Source of the DNA: Methylovorus sp035565335
Lineage (GTDB): Bacteria > Pseudomonadota > Gammaproteobacteria > Burkholderiales > Methylophilaceae
Assembly: GCA_035565335.1 (NCBI GenBank)
Contig: DATMSO010000049.1
Location: 1-40,892, forward strand
Direction: 5' to 3'
Length of the DNA stretch: 40,892 bases
Made by a program: the position numbers and the translations under genes. The notes beneath the pieces were generated by a model that did not search any database, was not told where the DNA came from, and saw only the letters and a program-made list of their open reading frames with translations. Shown piece by piece: positions 7,716-17,508 of this stretch. The number at the start of each line of letters is the position of its first letter. The first letter of the stretch is position 1.

Positions 7716-8848
7716 GGCAGGCAGGCCAGAATGGCGCTAGCGGCTTTTTCTTCTGTATTTTGCCGCAGCAAAAGGTGGATACGCGTGAATTCGGCTTTGA
7801 TTTCTTCCATCTTGGTCTTATCGTTGACCATCGCCAAAGTCGCTTCCGATAGTTTTTCGGGAGTGGCATTGTGCTGCAGAAGCTCAGGTACTACAAACCG
7901 CCCTGCCAGCACATTGGGCAAGCCCACATAAGGCAGATAGAGCATGCGCTTCAATATTTGCCAGCTCAGCCAGGGCATGCGATAGGTGATCACCATGGGG
8001 CGTTTGAGCAAAGCTGCTTCCAATGTTGCAGTGCCTGAAGCGACGATGACGGCATCAGCCGCCTCCATCGCCATGTGGGCATGGCCAAACAGGATATTGA
8101 TAGGCAACTCTTCCGCTTTTTCGTCGTAAATCGCCTGCTCAAAAATCGTGCGGGTTTCCCGCGTGATCAGCGGGACAATAAACTGGATATCCGGCCGGTG
8201 TTCCAGCATCTTTCGGGCCGTCTGCACATAGAGCGCGGCCAATTGGCGCACTTCACTCTGCCGGCTACCAGGCAGCATGGCAATAACGAGTTGTCCGGGC
8301 TTGAGTTTGAGATCCTGGCGGGCCTGCTTCTGATCAGGCTCAAGCGGCAATATATCCGCCAATGGGTGCCCCACATAACTGACGGGCACCCCCGCCTGTT
8401 TGTATAACTCAGGTTCAAATGGGAATAATGCAAGCATGTGCGACACCGCACGCTGGATTTTGGACATCTTGCCACGACGCCAGGCCCAGATGGATGGGCT
8501 CACGTAATGCACGGTGGTAATGCCACGGCGCTTGAGCTTGCGCTCCAGGCCAAAGTTGAAGTCAGGCGCATCAATCCCGATGAAAAGCTCGGGACGGGCA
8601 TTGATCAGATCACGGGCCAGCTGGCGGCGTAGTCTTAACAAGCCTGGCAGATGGCGCAAAACTTCCAGATAGCCTCGAATCGACAAACGCTCCATAGGAA
8701 AAAGCGTACGCGCCCCCTCCGCCTGCATTTTAGGGCCGGCAATGCCGACAAACTCCAAATCCGGCCTCTGTTTTTTCAAGGCTCGGATCAAATGACTGCC
8801 AAGAAGATCACCGGATGACTCTCCGGCCACAATGCCGATGATGGGCAT
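7712..8848 (-). CDS. lpxB: lipid-A-disaccharide synthase
   Basis: A 378-residue GT19-family glycosyltransferase that joins UDP-2,3-diacylglucosamine and lipid X to form the lipid A disaccharide at the inner face of the cytoplasmic membrane. The N-terminus IGIVAGESSGDLLGSHLIRAL and the HYVSPSIWAWRRGKM and LPGSRQSEVRQL blocks are typical. The ATG at 8848 fits the family start; an upstream in-frame start would read back into lpxA. It lies 14 bp after lpxA and overlaps rnhB by 4 bp. Confidence 0.96.
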   Translation of the reverse strand: MPIIGIVAGESSGDLLGSHLIRALKKQRPDLEFVGIAGPKMQAEGARTLFPMERLSIRGYLEVLRHLPGLLRLRRQLARDLINARPELFIGIDAPDFNFGLERKLKRRGITTVHYVSPSIWAWRRGKMSKIQRAVSHMLALFPFEPELYKQAGVPVSYVGHPLADILPLEPDQKQARQDLKLKPGQLVIAMLPGSRQSEVRQLAALYVQTARKMLEHRPDIQFIVPLITRETRTIFEQAIYDEKAEELPINILFGHAHMAMEAADAVIVASGTATLEAALLKRPMVITYRMPWLSWQILKRMLYLPYVGLPNVLAGRFVVPELLQHNATPEKLSEATLAMVNDKTKMEEIKAEFTRIHLLLRQNTEEKAASAILACLP

Positions 8849-8862
8849 GCTACAGGTCTTTC

Positions 8863-9651
8863 TTAACGGACAATGCCGCGGGTAGATATATTCAAAAAGT
8901 CTAGCAAAATACCGAGTTCTGCGCATTCTGCCACCTTCAAAGACAGCTGCTCTTTGGCTTCTTCCAGGGTTAAGCCCTGGCGATACAGTGTCTTGTATGC
9001 GCGCTTGATACGGGTAATGCTATCCGCACTGAAACCACGACGCTTCAGGCCTTCGGCATTAATACCATGCGGTTTTGCATCGTAGCCGGCAGCCGTGACA
9101 TAAGGAGGAATATCCTTGAATACTACGGTGCCAACGGCGGTCATGACATGCGAACCGATTTTGCAGAACTGGTGCACCAGGGTAAAGCCCCCCAGGATGG
9201 CATGGTCATACATATCGACATGCCCGGCCAGGGAAGAGTTGTTTGCCAAGATGGTGTGGTTGCCTACCTGGCAATCGTGGGCGATGTGCACATAGGCCAT
9301 GATCCAGTTATCGTTGCCGATGCGGGTGACACCTTTATCCTGAACAGTACCGCGATTCAAGGTACAGAATTCACGAATGGTATTGTTATCGCCGATTTCA
9401 AGTCTGGTCGGCTCGTCGCGGTATTTTTTATCCTGCGGCGCCTCGCCCAGCGAAGAAAAGTGAAACAGCTGATTGTTCTTGCCTATGGTGGTTGGGCCTG
9501 CAATCACCACATTGTTACCGACGCGCGTTCCCGCGCCGATCTTCACATCCGGACCGATACTGGTATAGGCACCGACTTCAACACTGCTATCAAGCTCCGC
9601 ACGCGGATCAATGATGGCGGTCGGATGGATTTTAACCTGGGACGTTATCAT
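8863..9651 (-). CDS. lpxA: acyl-ACP--UDP-N-acetylglucosamine O-acyltransferase
   Basis: A 262-residue left-handed beta-helix enzyme catalysing the first step of lipid A synthesis. Hexapeptide repeats run through the first two thirds. The catalytic His125 lies in VHIAHDCQVGNHT, at the same number as in E. coli, and GMTGMP-like features of nucleoside phosphorylases are absent, as expected. The C-terminal helices (LKRRGFSADSITRIKRAYKTL) match LpxA. It follows fabZ by 2 bp, consistent with translational coupling. Confidence 0.97.
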   Translation of the reverse strand: MITSQVKIHPTAIIDPRAELDSSVEVGAYTSIGPDVKIGAGTRVGNNVVIAGPTTIGKNNQLFHFSSLGEAPQDKKYRDEPTRLEIGDNNTIREFCTLNRGTVQDKGVTRIGNDNWIMAYVHIAHDCQVGNHTILANNSSLAGHVDMYDHAILGGFTLVHQFCKIGSHVMTAVGTVVFKDIPPYVTAAGYDAKPHGINAEGLKRRGFSADSITRIKRAYKTLYRQGLTLEEAKEQLSLKVAECAELGILLDFLNISTRGIVR

Positions 9652-9653
9652 GC

Positions 9654-10115
9654 CTACTCGATGGCCTTAAGTATGCACATCATTTCGGCTTCGGCCACGA
9701 CGACATCATCAACCAGCGCCTGGCCCTTGTATTTCCAGATACCGCGCAGGATACGATCGATGCTGACCTTGAGAATCAGCTGATCACCTGGCGACACCGG
9801 CTTTTTAAAGCGCGCGCTATCGATGCCGGCAAAATAGTAAACCGACTCATCATTAGGCTTGGTATCCATCGTCTTGAACGACAGGATGGCCGCAGCCTGG
9901 GCCATGGCTTCCACGATCAGCACACCCGGCATGACAGGATGATATGGGAAATGGCCCGGGAAAAAAGGCTCGTTCATGCTGACATTCTTGACAGCGACAA
10001 TCACTTTGCCAAGCTCCAGGGACAATACCTTGTCGACCAGCAAGAAAGGATAACGATGCGGCAAGTGCTCTAATATTTCATGGATATCCATGCTGGTAAC
10101 AGCCTGATCATTCAT
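9654..10115 (-). CDS. fabZ: 3-hydroxyacyl-ACP dehydratase FabZ
   Basis: A 153-residue hot-dog-fold dehydratase of type II fatty acid synthesis. The catalytic His55 is in FFPGHFPYHPVMPG and Glu69 in LIVEAMAQ. A GAGG is 8-9 nt before the ATG at 10115, supporting that start over the internal Met9. Its position between lpxD and lpxA is the conserved one, balancing hydroxyacyl-ACP use between fatty acid and lipid A synthesis. Confidence 0.97.
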   Translation of the reverse strand: MNDQAVTSMDIHEILEHLPHRYPFLLVDKVLSLELGKVIVAVKNVSMNEPFFPGHFPYHPVMPGVLIVEAMAQAAAILSFKTMDTKPNDESVYYFAGIDSARFKKPVSPGDQLILKVSIDRILRGIWKYKGQALVDDVVVAEAEMMCILKAIE

Positions 10116-10124
10116 GGCATTTCC

Positions 10125-11180
10125 TCAATTTCTATTTGTTATGTCCAGCTGCGCCCTGATCTGCGCCAACTCATTTTCCAACTGCTTTACCCGCTCGGAC
10201 ATATCGCCAAGACGACGTATATTTGCCGCTGTCTTTAGCCAATCGCCATGTGTCTGGAATGGCATCAGCGCTGTATAAGTATCCGTTTTCAGCAATGATC
10301 GCGTGATCATGCTGCCCGGTGAAACAGTCACTCCATCGGCAATCTCAAGATGCCCCAGTATCATGGCGGCACCGCCTATACGGCATTGCTTACCGATAAT
10401 TGCGCTACCGGCGATGCCCACACATCCCGCAATCACGGTATGGGCACCTATCCGGCAGTTGTGTCCTATCTGGATAAGGTTATCCAGCTTGACGCCCTGC
10501 TCAATAATCGTATCGTCCAGCGCCCCTCTATCTACCGAGGTATTGGCGCCAATTTCCACGTCATCTTCAATAATGACTCTGCCAACCTGTGGAATTTTAA
10601 CCCAGCGTCCTTGATCATTGGCATAGCCAAAACCATCTGCGCCAATAACCACACCCGTTGCCATCACGCATCGCTCACCAATCTGGCAGTCCGCATAAAT
10701 GGTCACGTGGTCTTGCAGCAAGGTTTGACTGCCAATGCGCACATTGCGGCCAACCACACATCCGGCCCCAATGACAACGCCCTCGCCCAGCTCGACACCC
10801 GATGCGATCACGGCATAATCCATGACCGTGCAGGAAGCCGGCACAACCGCGCTTGGTGCCACACTGGCGTTAGGGCTAATACCGGGAACATACTCCACAC
10901 GCGGGTTCAACAGATCTGAAACACGTGCAAAGTAAGCATAGGGATTATCAGTAACGATACGCGGCAGCGTCGTCAATGCACGATGCTGTTCGCTGATGAT
11001 AATCGCACTCGCTGCCGTGTCTGCCAGTTGAGTGCGGTACTTGGAATCAGTTATGAAGCTGATATGCCCCGCTTGGGCATTGGCCAGTGAGGCGACGCGG
11101 CTAATGACAATATCACCATCACCGACCAGTTCGCCTCCCAGCCTGGATACGATCTCCGCTAAGGAGTATTGCGCTTTCAT
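10125..11180 (-). CDS. lpxD: UDP-3-O-acylglucosamine N-acyltransferase
   Basis: A 351-residue LpxD, third enzyme of lipid A synthesis. It has an N-terminal uridine-binding domain (YSLAEIVSRLGGELVGDGD), a left-handed beta-helix of hexapeptide repeats, the catalytic-His block LIQIGHNCRIGAHT, and a C-terminal helix (RVKQLENELAQIRAQL) of coiled-coil character that carries the ACP-recognition role in the family. It lies 30 bp after skp and 9 bp before fabZ. Confidence 0.97.
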   Translation of the reverse strand: MKAQYSLAEIVSRLGGELVGDGDIVISRVASLANAQAGHISFITDSKYRTQLADTAASAIIISEQHRALTTLPRIVTDNPYAYFARVSDLLNPRVEYVPGISPNASVAPSAVVPASCTVMDYAVIASGVELGEGVVIGAGCVVGRNVRIGSQTLLQDHVTIYADCQIGERCVMATGVVIGADGFGYANDQGRWVKIPQVGRVIIEDDVEIGANTSVDRGALDDTIIEQGVKLDNLIQIGHNCRIGAHTVIAGCVGIAGSAIIGKQCRIGGAAMILGHLEIADGVTVSPGSMITRSLLKTDTYTALMPFQTHGDWLKTAANIRRLGDMSERVKQLENELAQIRAQLDITNRN

Positions 11181-11210
11181 CAGGCCAGGATCGCTTTCTA
11201 ATACCAGAAT

Positions 11211-11714
11211 TTACTTCTTGCCCAGTGCTTTCAGTACTTTGTCGGTAATATCAATCTTTTTGCTGGCGTAAGCTACACCACCGTAAACCACCAGATCATA
11301 ACCTTCTGCTTCCGATACCGAAGAAACCGCTTTATTGATGCGATCCTGCAAGGCACCCAGCTCTTCGTTCTTACGCATATTCACGTCTTCACGCAGTTCG
11401 CGCTGTTTGCGCTGGAATTCGATTTTCAGGTTGGATGCATCGCGCTCTTTATTGCGGCGATCGGTCTCTGACAGCGTCAGGCTATCTTTGTCGAGGGACG
11501 TCTCGAGATCCTTGATCTGCTTTTGCAGACGATCCAGCTCCTGCGTACGCGGGCTGAATTCCTTCTCAAGCTTCTTGCCGCTTTCTGCTGTTTGAGGAGC
11601 TTCCTGCAGGATCTTGTCCACTTGTACATAGCCGACCTTGAGATCTGCGGCGGACACATTCAGTGTAAAAGCAGCAAACGCTGTCAAGATCAGGCTTTTC
11701 AATAATTTACTCAA
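11211..11714 (-). CDS. skp: periplasmic chaperone Skp/OmpH
   Basis: A 167-residue OmpH-family chaperone that holds unfolded outer-membrane proteins for the BamA complex. A signal peptide (LKSLILTAFAAFTLNVSAA) precedes ADLKVGYVQVDKILQEAPQ, then a long charged coiled coil (about 40-125) forms the tentacles, with a beta-strand end. I chose a TTG start at 11714: GGAG lies exactly 6 nt before it. The other in-frame TTG (11726) overlaps that GGAG, and the ATG between them is out of frame and stops at once. It sits directly between bamA and lpxD, the classic order. Confidence 0.9.
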   Translation of the reverse strand: MSKLLKSLILTAFAAFTLNVSAADLKVGYVQVDKILQEAPQTAESGKKLEKEFSPRTQELDRLQKQIKDLETSLDKDSLTLSETDRRNKERDASNLKIEFQRKQRELREDVNMRKNEELGALQDRINKAVSSVSEAEGYDLVVYGGVAYASKKIDITDKVLKALGKK

Positions 11715-11753
11715 TTCATTCTCCAATATTTAAAACTTAATCATACAAACAGC

Positions 11754-14102
11754 TTAGAACTGCGAACCCATCTGGAATTGCAGGATCTGCGTCTTATCAT
11801 CGCTATACAGGGTTTTGCCATCGGTCTGCACGGTATCTTTTTGTGCGTTGAGGGCTTTTGCCAGAACAAGCTTGATAGGCCCGAACGGCGAATACCAGCT
11901 GACACCAATACCTGCTGAATAGCGTAAATCACCCAAGTCCATGCGTTCATCCGAGGTATAGACATTACCCGCATCGATAAATGTACTCAGGCGTAGCTGT
12001 TTAGAGTCTTTCATGCCTGGGATAGGGAAATACAATTCCGCATTCCCCAGCAGACGCTTGGTACCGCCAATAGCATACCCGCGTTCATTGACGGTGTCAT
12101 ACAGGCGAGGACCAATCGAGCTGGTTTGATAACCGCGCACGGAGTTTACACCACCGACATAGAAGTTCTTGAAGAAGGGGAAATCCTTGCTGCCATAAGT
12201 ATCACCATAGCCAGCTTCACCATTCAGCATGAAGGTGATGTTAGGCGTGATGTCCTTGTACCAGGAGTGTTTGTATTCCACCTTGTAATACTGCAAGTCC
12301 AGTCCCGGCAAGCCAATTTCCGTACTCAAGCGCTGATACACACCTTTATTCGGGAACAAGACATTGTCCCGGGTATCATGCGCCCAGCCCAGATTCAGCA
12401 GCACGCTAGTGTTGTCGCAGCCATTGGCGTTGGAGTCACCGCAATACCGGCGATACTGTATCGGACTGCTTGATGTGAGATCGACCTGGGTAAAGTCAAA
12501 GGTAAGACCCGCACTGACCGAATCACGTTCGTTCAATGGCATGCCGAAGCTTACGCCCGTGCCGTAAGAAGACGTCTTGTAGCTACCCGTACTCAGATAC
12601 GAAGTATCAATATCGCGGCGATACGCATTGAAGGTACGGCTGATGCCATCCGGCGTAAAGTAAGGATCGGTGTAGCTTAAGGAGTAAATGGTGTTTACCT
12701 TACCGGTATTCACCTGCGCCGACACCCGGTTACCCGTGCCCAGGAAGTTATTCTGGTTAACGGTCACCCCGAACACCACGCCTTCAGCACTGGACAAACC
12801 GGCACCGAACATCACGCTACCCGTCGATTTTTCGGTGACATTAATATTCAGATCTACCTGATCGTTGGTACCGGGCACCGCAGGCGTTTCCACATTCACA
12901 TCGGAGAAGAATTGCAAACGCTCAAGACGCTGCTTGGAGCGATTGATCTTGTCAGCGCCATACCATGCGGACTCCATCTGGCGCATTTCACGACGCAAGA
13001 CTTCATCGCGTGTACGTGTATTACCCGTCAGGTTAATGCGGCGCACGTAAACACGACGGCCTGGATCAATGAAAAAAGTAAAGGCAACGGTATGCTTGTC
13101 TTTATCCACATCCGGCACTGCGTTTACATTGGCAAACGCATAACCGTCATTGCCGAGGCGGTCACCAATGGCTTTGCTGGATTCGGTAATTTTCTGGCGG
13201 TTGAAGTATTCACCTGTTTGCAGGCTGATCAACTTGCGGGCTTCTTCCTCAGCCAGCAGCATTTCGCCAGCCAGTTTGATATCGGTAACGGTATATTTTT
13301 CACCTTCAGAAATATTGATGGTGATGTAAATGTCACGTTTGTCCGGGGTAATGGAAACCTGGGTGGATTCAATATTGAATTCAAGGAAACCCTGATTCAT
13401 GTAGAACGACCGCAAGGTCTCAAGATCAGCAGTCAGTTTTTGCTTGGAGTACTGATCGTTCTTGTTCCACCAGGTCATCCAGCCGGGTGTGGTTAATGAA
13501 ATCGTTTCCAGCAGGGTTTTGCTGTCGAAAGCCTGGTTACCCACAATATTGATGCTGCGAATTTTGGAGATCGCGCCTTCCTCAATATTGAATTGCACCG
13601 CTACGCGATTTCGTTCCAGTGGTGTCACTACGGCTTTGACGGTAGCGCCATATTTGCCCTGGGAAAGGTACTGACGCTTGATTTCCTGCTCGGCACGATC
13701 AAGCATGGAGCGGTCAAAAATCAGACCTTCTGCAAGGCCGATCTGCTTCAGGCCTTCTTTCATCTTGTCGCTGGGGAAAGATTTATTGCCGCTAAAATTC
13801 AACTGGGCAATCGCCGCACGCTCCTGCACAACGACTACCAATACATCCTGATCTGCCTCAATCCGCACATCCTTGAAGAACCCGGTGCCGTAGAGGGCTT
13901 TAATCGCCTGGGTCGCCTTGTCATCATCCATGGTCTCACCGACCTTGACAGGCAAGTAGTTGAATACGGTACCGGCTTCGGTACGCTGTATGCCATCTAC
14001 TCGAATATCCTTCACTACGAATGGCTCAAGTGCCATTGCTGATGTTGCATACATACCCAATACCACGAAGGGTATATGCTTAAGCTTGATGCTTAAATTC
14101 AT
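11754..14102 (-). CDS. bamA: outer membrane protein assembly factor BamA
   Basis: A 782-residue Omp85 protein. A signal peptide ends at AMA|LEPFVVKDIRVDG; five POTRA domains follow (about 25-440), then a 16-strand barrel. The loop-6 lid motif is VRGY at 655-658, where VRGF is commonest, and the chain ends in the aromatic outer-membrane signature LQFQMGSQF with terminal Phe. It inserts beta-barrel proteins into the outer membrane. It starts 5 bp after rseP and is followed by its chaperone skp. Confidence 0.97.
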   Translation of the reverse strand: MNLSIKLKHIPFVVLGMYATSAMALEPFVVKDIRVDGIQRTEAGTVFNYLPVKVGETMDDDKATQAIKALYGTGFFKDVRIEADQDVLVVVVQERAAIAQLNFSGNKSFPSDKMKEGLKQIGLAEGLIFDRSMLDRAEQEIKRQYLSQGKYGATVKAVVTPLERNRVAVQFNIEEGAISKIRSINIVGNQAFDSKTLLETISLTTPGWMTWWNKNDQYSKQKLTADLETLRSFYMNQGFLEFNIESTQVSITPDKRDIYITINISEGEKYTVTDIKLAGEMLLAEEEARKLISLQTGEYFNRQKITESSKAIGDRLGNDGYAFANVNAVPDVDKDKHTVAFTFFIDPGRRVYVRRINLTGNTRTRDEVLRREMRQMESAWYGADKINRSKQRLERLQFFSDVNVETPAVPGTNDQVDLNINVTEKSTGSVMFGAGLSSAEGVVFGVTVNQNNFLGTGNRVSAQVNTGKVNTIYSLSYTDPYFTPDGISRTFNAYRRDIDTSYLSTGSYKTSSYGTGVSFGMPLNERDSVSAGLTFDFTQVDLTSSSPIQYRRYCGDSNANGCDNTSVLLNLGWAHDTRDNVLFPNKGVYQRLSTEIGLPGLDLQYYKVEYKHSWYKDITPNITFMLNGEAGYGDTYGSKDFPFFKNFYVGGVNSVRGYQTSSIGPRLYDTVNERGYAIGGTKRLLGNAELYFPIPGMKDSKQLRLSTFIDAGNVYTSDERMDLGDLRYSAGIGVSWYSPFGPIKLVLAKALNAQKDTVQTDGKTLYSDDKTQILQFQMGSQF

Positions 14103-14107
14103 TCAGA

Positions 14108-15460
14108 TCAGCCTGTTATCAATCGATTTATATCGTTATAAAAAGCGCATGCCATCAACAATCCGAGCAGCGCCAGTCCAATACGTTGACCAATTTCCAT
14201 GACGCGCTCGGAAACCGGGCTGCCCTTGAAAACCTCAACAATATAATACAACAAATGCCCCCCATCCAACACAGGGATAGGCAGCAGATTTAGCACGCCC
14301 AGGCTAATGCTGACGAGGGCCAGAAAGCCGAGAAAGGCTTTCCAGCCGATCTGCGCACTCTGGCCGGCATAGCTGGCAATGGTCACAGGTCCGCTCATGC
14401 CGCGCCAGGAGACATCGCCCGTCAGCATGCCACCGAGCATTTGCAGGCTGAAAACCGCGGTTTCCCAGGTTTTGTTAATCGCCTTGCCCGCGGCAACCAC
14501 CGGAGAATAACTGACTGTTGTCATGATACGGTCAATTTCACTCTGGTTTGCCTTGTAGGCTGCGCCTATTCGCCCTATTTCCTTGCCATTCTCGCGTATG
14601 GCATCGGGGATAAGCTGCAAGTCAATGACGTGACCATCGCGCATTACCTTGACGTTCAATGGTTTACCCGGATGCTGACGTATAGTGTCGACCACTTGAT
14701 CCCAGGCCGTAATCGCCACCTGGTTTATCGCGTCGATTTTATCTCCGGGACGCAGGCCTGACTTTTCAGCAGCACCTCCGGCAATCACCTCGCCGACCAG
14801 GGGCGGCATGCTTGGGCGATAAGGCACCAGGCCCAATTTTGGCAGGAAGTCACTTTCAAAATCATCTTTATCCAGCACAGATAAATTCAAATCATGGTGC
14901 AAGGAAACATCATTCAGTCGCCCATCCACCTTCACCGGGGCACTATCCAGGGCCTGGCGCATCAGTACCCAGCGCACATCTTGCCAGCTGGCAACCGGTT
15001 CGCCAGCAATGTCGGTAATCAATTCACCAGACTGCATCTGAGCCATGGCAGCAGGCGTTTTTGCAGGGATCTCTCCCAGCAATGGCTTAATCCCCATGAC
15101 CCCATGCATGAACAGCACCCAATAAAGCAGGATGGCGAGCAACAGGTTAGCCACCGGCCCGGCCAGCACGATCAGCATGCGTTTCCATACGGCCTGGCGG
15201 TTAAAGGCACGATGCAACTCATGCTCGGCAACGGGCGCTTCACGTTCATCCAGCATTTTCACGTAGCCGCCCAAGGGGAAAGCGGCCAGCACGAACTCGG
15301 TATTATCTTTGCCTATCTGCTTGGTCAGCAGCGGCATTCCAAAGCCGAGTGAAAACCGCAGGACCTTGACACCACACCAGCGCGCAACTTGAAAATGCCC
15401 ATATTCATGGATGGTAATCAGGATGCCTAGCGTCACAATAAACGCGATAAGGGTAATCAT
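14108..15460 (-). CDS. rseP: site-2 intramembrane metalloprotease RseP
   Basis: A 450-residue multi-pass M50 protease. The zinc motif HEYGH is at residues 18-22 in the first membrane segment, and the partner NLLPIPVLDGGHLL is in a C-terminal segment. At least one clear PDZ domain (PLVGEVIAGGAAEKSGLRPGDKI, about 220-300) and probably a second degenerate one lie between. The known role is cleavage of anti-sigma-E (RseA-type) and of leftover signal peptides. The ATG at 15460 overlaps the dxr stop as ATGA. Confidence 0.95.
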   Translation of the reverse strand: MITLIAFIVTLGILITIHEYGHFQVARWCGVKVLRFSLGFGMPLLTKQIGKDNTEFVLAAFPLGGYVKMLDEREAPVAEHELHRAFNRQAVWKRMLIVLAGPVANLLLAILLYWVLFMHGVMGIKPLLGEIPAKTPAAMAQMQSGELITDIAGEPVASWQDVRWVLMRQALDSAPVKVDGRLNDVSLHHDLNLSVLDKDDFESDFLPKLGLVPYRPSMPPLVGEVIAGGAAEKSGLRPGDKIDAINQVAITAWDQVVDTIRQHPGKPLNVKVMRDGHVIDLQLIPDAIRENGKEIGRIGAAYKANQSEIDRIMTTVSYSPVVAAGKAINKTWETAVFSLQMLGGMLTGDVSWRGMSGPVTIASYAGQSAQIGWKAFLGFLALVSISLGVLNLLPIPVLDGGHLLYYIVEVFKGSPVSERVMEIGQRIGLALLGLLMACAFYNDINRLITG

Positions 15461-16650
15461 GCGGATTGCACCATCCACTCTTGTGCGAGCTGGCGAGCAG
15501 CCTCGTCAGCCGCGATGAGGTTTGGAATATCGGTTACCGGCGTGATGGTGGATTGCGAAAGCACGCGCTCGATGAGGGCGGGGATATCCATAAAGCCAAT
15601 GCGCGATTGCAGGAATGCCTCAACAGCAACCTCGTTGGCTGCATTCAGAATGGCAGGCGCCGTTCCACCGCGCTTCAGTACATCAAAAGCCAGACGCAAA
15701 CATGGGAAGCGGCCAGTATCCGGACGTTCAAAATTCAAGGTGGCGATTTTGAACAAATCAAGCGAGCCTACGCCGCTATCAATGCGTTCAGGATAGGCAA
15801 GCGCATAAGCAATAGGCGTGCGCATGTCAGGATTACCCAATTGCGCCAGCACCGAGCCATCCACATATTCCACCATGGAATGAATCACACTCTGCGGATG
15901 CACAACCACCTCAATCTGCTCGGGCGACGCATCAAAAAGCCATTTGGCTTCAATGACTTCCAGCCCTTTATTCATCAAGGTAGCGGAATCAATCGTGATC
16001 TTGGGCCCCATGACCCAGTTAGGGTGATTAAGGGCCTGCTGCGAGGTAACTTGCAGCAATTGCTCGCGGCTGGCATTACGGAACGGGCCACCAGAGGCGG
16101 TCAGCAATATCTTGCGCACTCCCCCGCTATGCAGGTCAGGATATTTTTTTGCCGGCATGACCTGAAAGATCGCGTTGTGCTCGCTATCAATCGGCAACAA
16201 GGTGGCACCGCTCTCCTCCACCGCCTGCATGAACAAGCTGCCGGCCATTACCAGCGTCTCTTTGTTGGCGAGCATGATACGTTTGCCGGCACGGGCAGCC
16301 GCCATGGCAGGCCTGAGGCCAGCCGCGCCGACAATCGCTGCCATCACAGCATCCACCTCGGGCGCGGAAGCCACCATTTCAAGGGCATCCATACCAAACA
16401 GCACTTCTGTTTTCAGGCCCGCCTGACGCAGCATCTGCTGCAGGCGATCTGCCGCAGCTTCCTGCAGCAAGACGGCATACCGAGGATGATATTGCTTGCA
16501 AAGCTCAAACAAGGCTTCGGCACGGCCATTAGCGGTTAATGCATACGCATGGTATTTGTCAGGATGACGGGCAATCACGTCCAGCGTATTGAGGCCGATG
16601 GTGCCGGTGGCACCAAGGATGGTGATGTTTTGTGGTGATGGTTGTAGCAA
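15457..16650 (-). CDS. dxr: 1-deoxy-D-xylulose 5-phosphate reductoisomerase
   Basis: A 397-residue DXR, second enzyme of the MEP isoprenoid pathway. The NADPH-binding GATGTIG follows NITIL at the N-terminus. LPIDSEHNAIFQ carries metal and substrate ligands, and ASGGPFRN and IDSATLMNKGLEVIEA are family blocks. The start appears to be TTG at 16650: GGGGG lies 6 nt upstream and no ATG or GTG fits before the nucleotide-binding loop. In this operon it supplies isoprenoid precursors close to uppS, and squalene genes are elsewhere in the window. Confidence 0.94.
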   Translation of the reverse strand: MLQPSPQNITILGATGTIGLNTLDVIARHPDKYHAYALTANGRAEALFELCKQYHPRYAVLLQEAAADRLQQMLRQAGLKTEVLFGMDALEMVASAPEVDAVMAAIVGAAGLRPAMAAARAGKRIMLANKETLVMAGSLFMQAVEESGATLLPIDSEHNAIFQVMPAKKYPDLHSGGVRKILLTASGGPFRNASREQLLQVTSQQALNHPNWVMGPKITIDSATLMNKGLEVIEAKWLFDASPEQIEVVVHPQSVIHSMVEYVDGSVLAQLGNPDMRTPIAYALAYPERIDSGVGSLDLFKIATLNFERPDTGRFPCLRLAFDVLKRGGTAPAILNAANEVAVEAFLQSRIGFMDIPALIERVLSQSTITPVTDIPNLIAADEAARQLAQEWMVQSA

Positions 16651-16665
16651 ATTTCGCCCCCAGGG

Positions 16666-17505
16666 CTATTGGGAAACACCTGCCCACAAAGGATAGGCAT
16701 AGTGGTAATACAATGGGAAATAAATAAAGAACGCGGCCAGCGGCAAGCTTGAGGTCAAGCCATCGATACGGTCCAGCACGCCACCATGGCCGGGCAACAG
16801 GCGGCCACTATCTTTCACTTCCGCATGGCGTTTCACCAGCGATTCAAGAAGATCGCCCATGATGCTTAATACGGTTACTCCCCAAAGCCCCAGAATAATC
16901 CAGGGCGTTATTCCCAAAGCACTGCAAAGAACAAGCCCATAGAGACTGACGGCGATCCACGCCCCCAATACACCCTCCCAGGTTTTTCCCGGGCTGATTT
17001 TCGGTGCCAGCTTGTGACGGCCAAAGCGTTTGCCGGCAAAGTAAGCTGCACTGTCCGCAATCCACACCGCCACCATCAAGGCCAGCAACAGGCTAGGCTG
17101 AATACGATGCAAACTGACAAAAGCGAGCCAGGTCGGGAGCAGAATGACCCATCCAATGACGGCCATCCCTAGCTGGTTGCGTATGCGAAAACGCCCCGAA
17201 AGCCAGATGGGGACAAAAAAGGTCCAGAAAATGGCAGAGGCCAGCAGCCCCCAGAACAGCAAATGCTGTTGAATGAATACATAAGAGGTGTCGGTCACGG
17301 CAATCGCCAGCGCCCCGATCGCAAATGTAACGATGGGATACGCCAGATTGCCTCCACCCAGGCGGTTCATGTTTGCCCATTCCCAGGCACCTAGCGTAAT
17401 GATGACCAGCATCAGCAAGGCCCAGTACATCTCGGGAAGATAGAACAGCGCAGCCAGAAACAGAGGTACCAGCACCAGGGATGTGAGAATGCGCGCTTTT
17501 AGCAT
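16666..17505 (-). CDS. cdsA: phosphatidate cytidylyltransferase
   Basis: A 279-residue integral membrane enzyme with about seven or eight hydrophobic segments that makes CDP-diacylglycerol from phosphatidate and CTP. The family signature is near the C-terminus (SLVKRHAEVKDSGRLLPGHGG followed by VLDRIDGL). It starts 3 bp after the uppS stop, indicating tight coupling. Confidence 0.95.
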   Translation of the reverse strand: MLKARILTSLVLVPLFLAALFYLPEMYWALLMLVIITLGAWEWANMNRLGGGNLAYPIVTFAIGALAIAVTDTSYVFIQQHLLFWGLLASAIFWTFFVPIWLSGRFRIRNQLGMAVIGWVILLPTWLAFVSLHRIQPSLLLALMVAVWIADSAAYFAGKRFGRHKLAPKISPGKTWEGVLGAWIAVSLYGLVLCSALGITPWIILGLWGVTVLSIMGDLLESLVKRHAEVKDSGRLLPGHGGVLDRIDGLTSSLPLAAFFIYFPLYYHYAYPLWAGVSQ

Positions 17506-17508
17506 GGC

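Noticed and set aside
15466..16539. Long open frame (357 codons) antisense to dxr, and similar ones opposite glnD, alr and lpxA
   Set aside because: They lie exactly opposite well-conserved genes in GC-rich codons, have no family motifs or ribosome sites, and are rich in His, Arg and Gln as expected of shadow frames.
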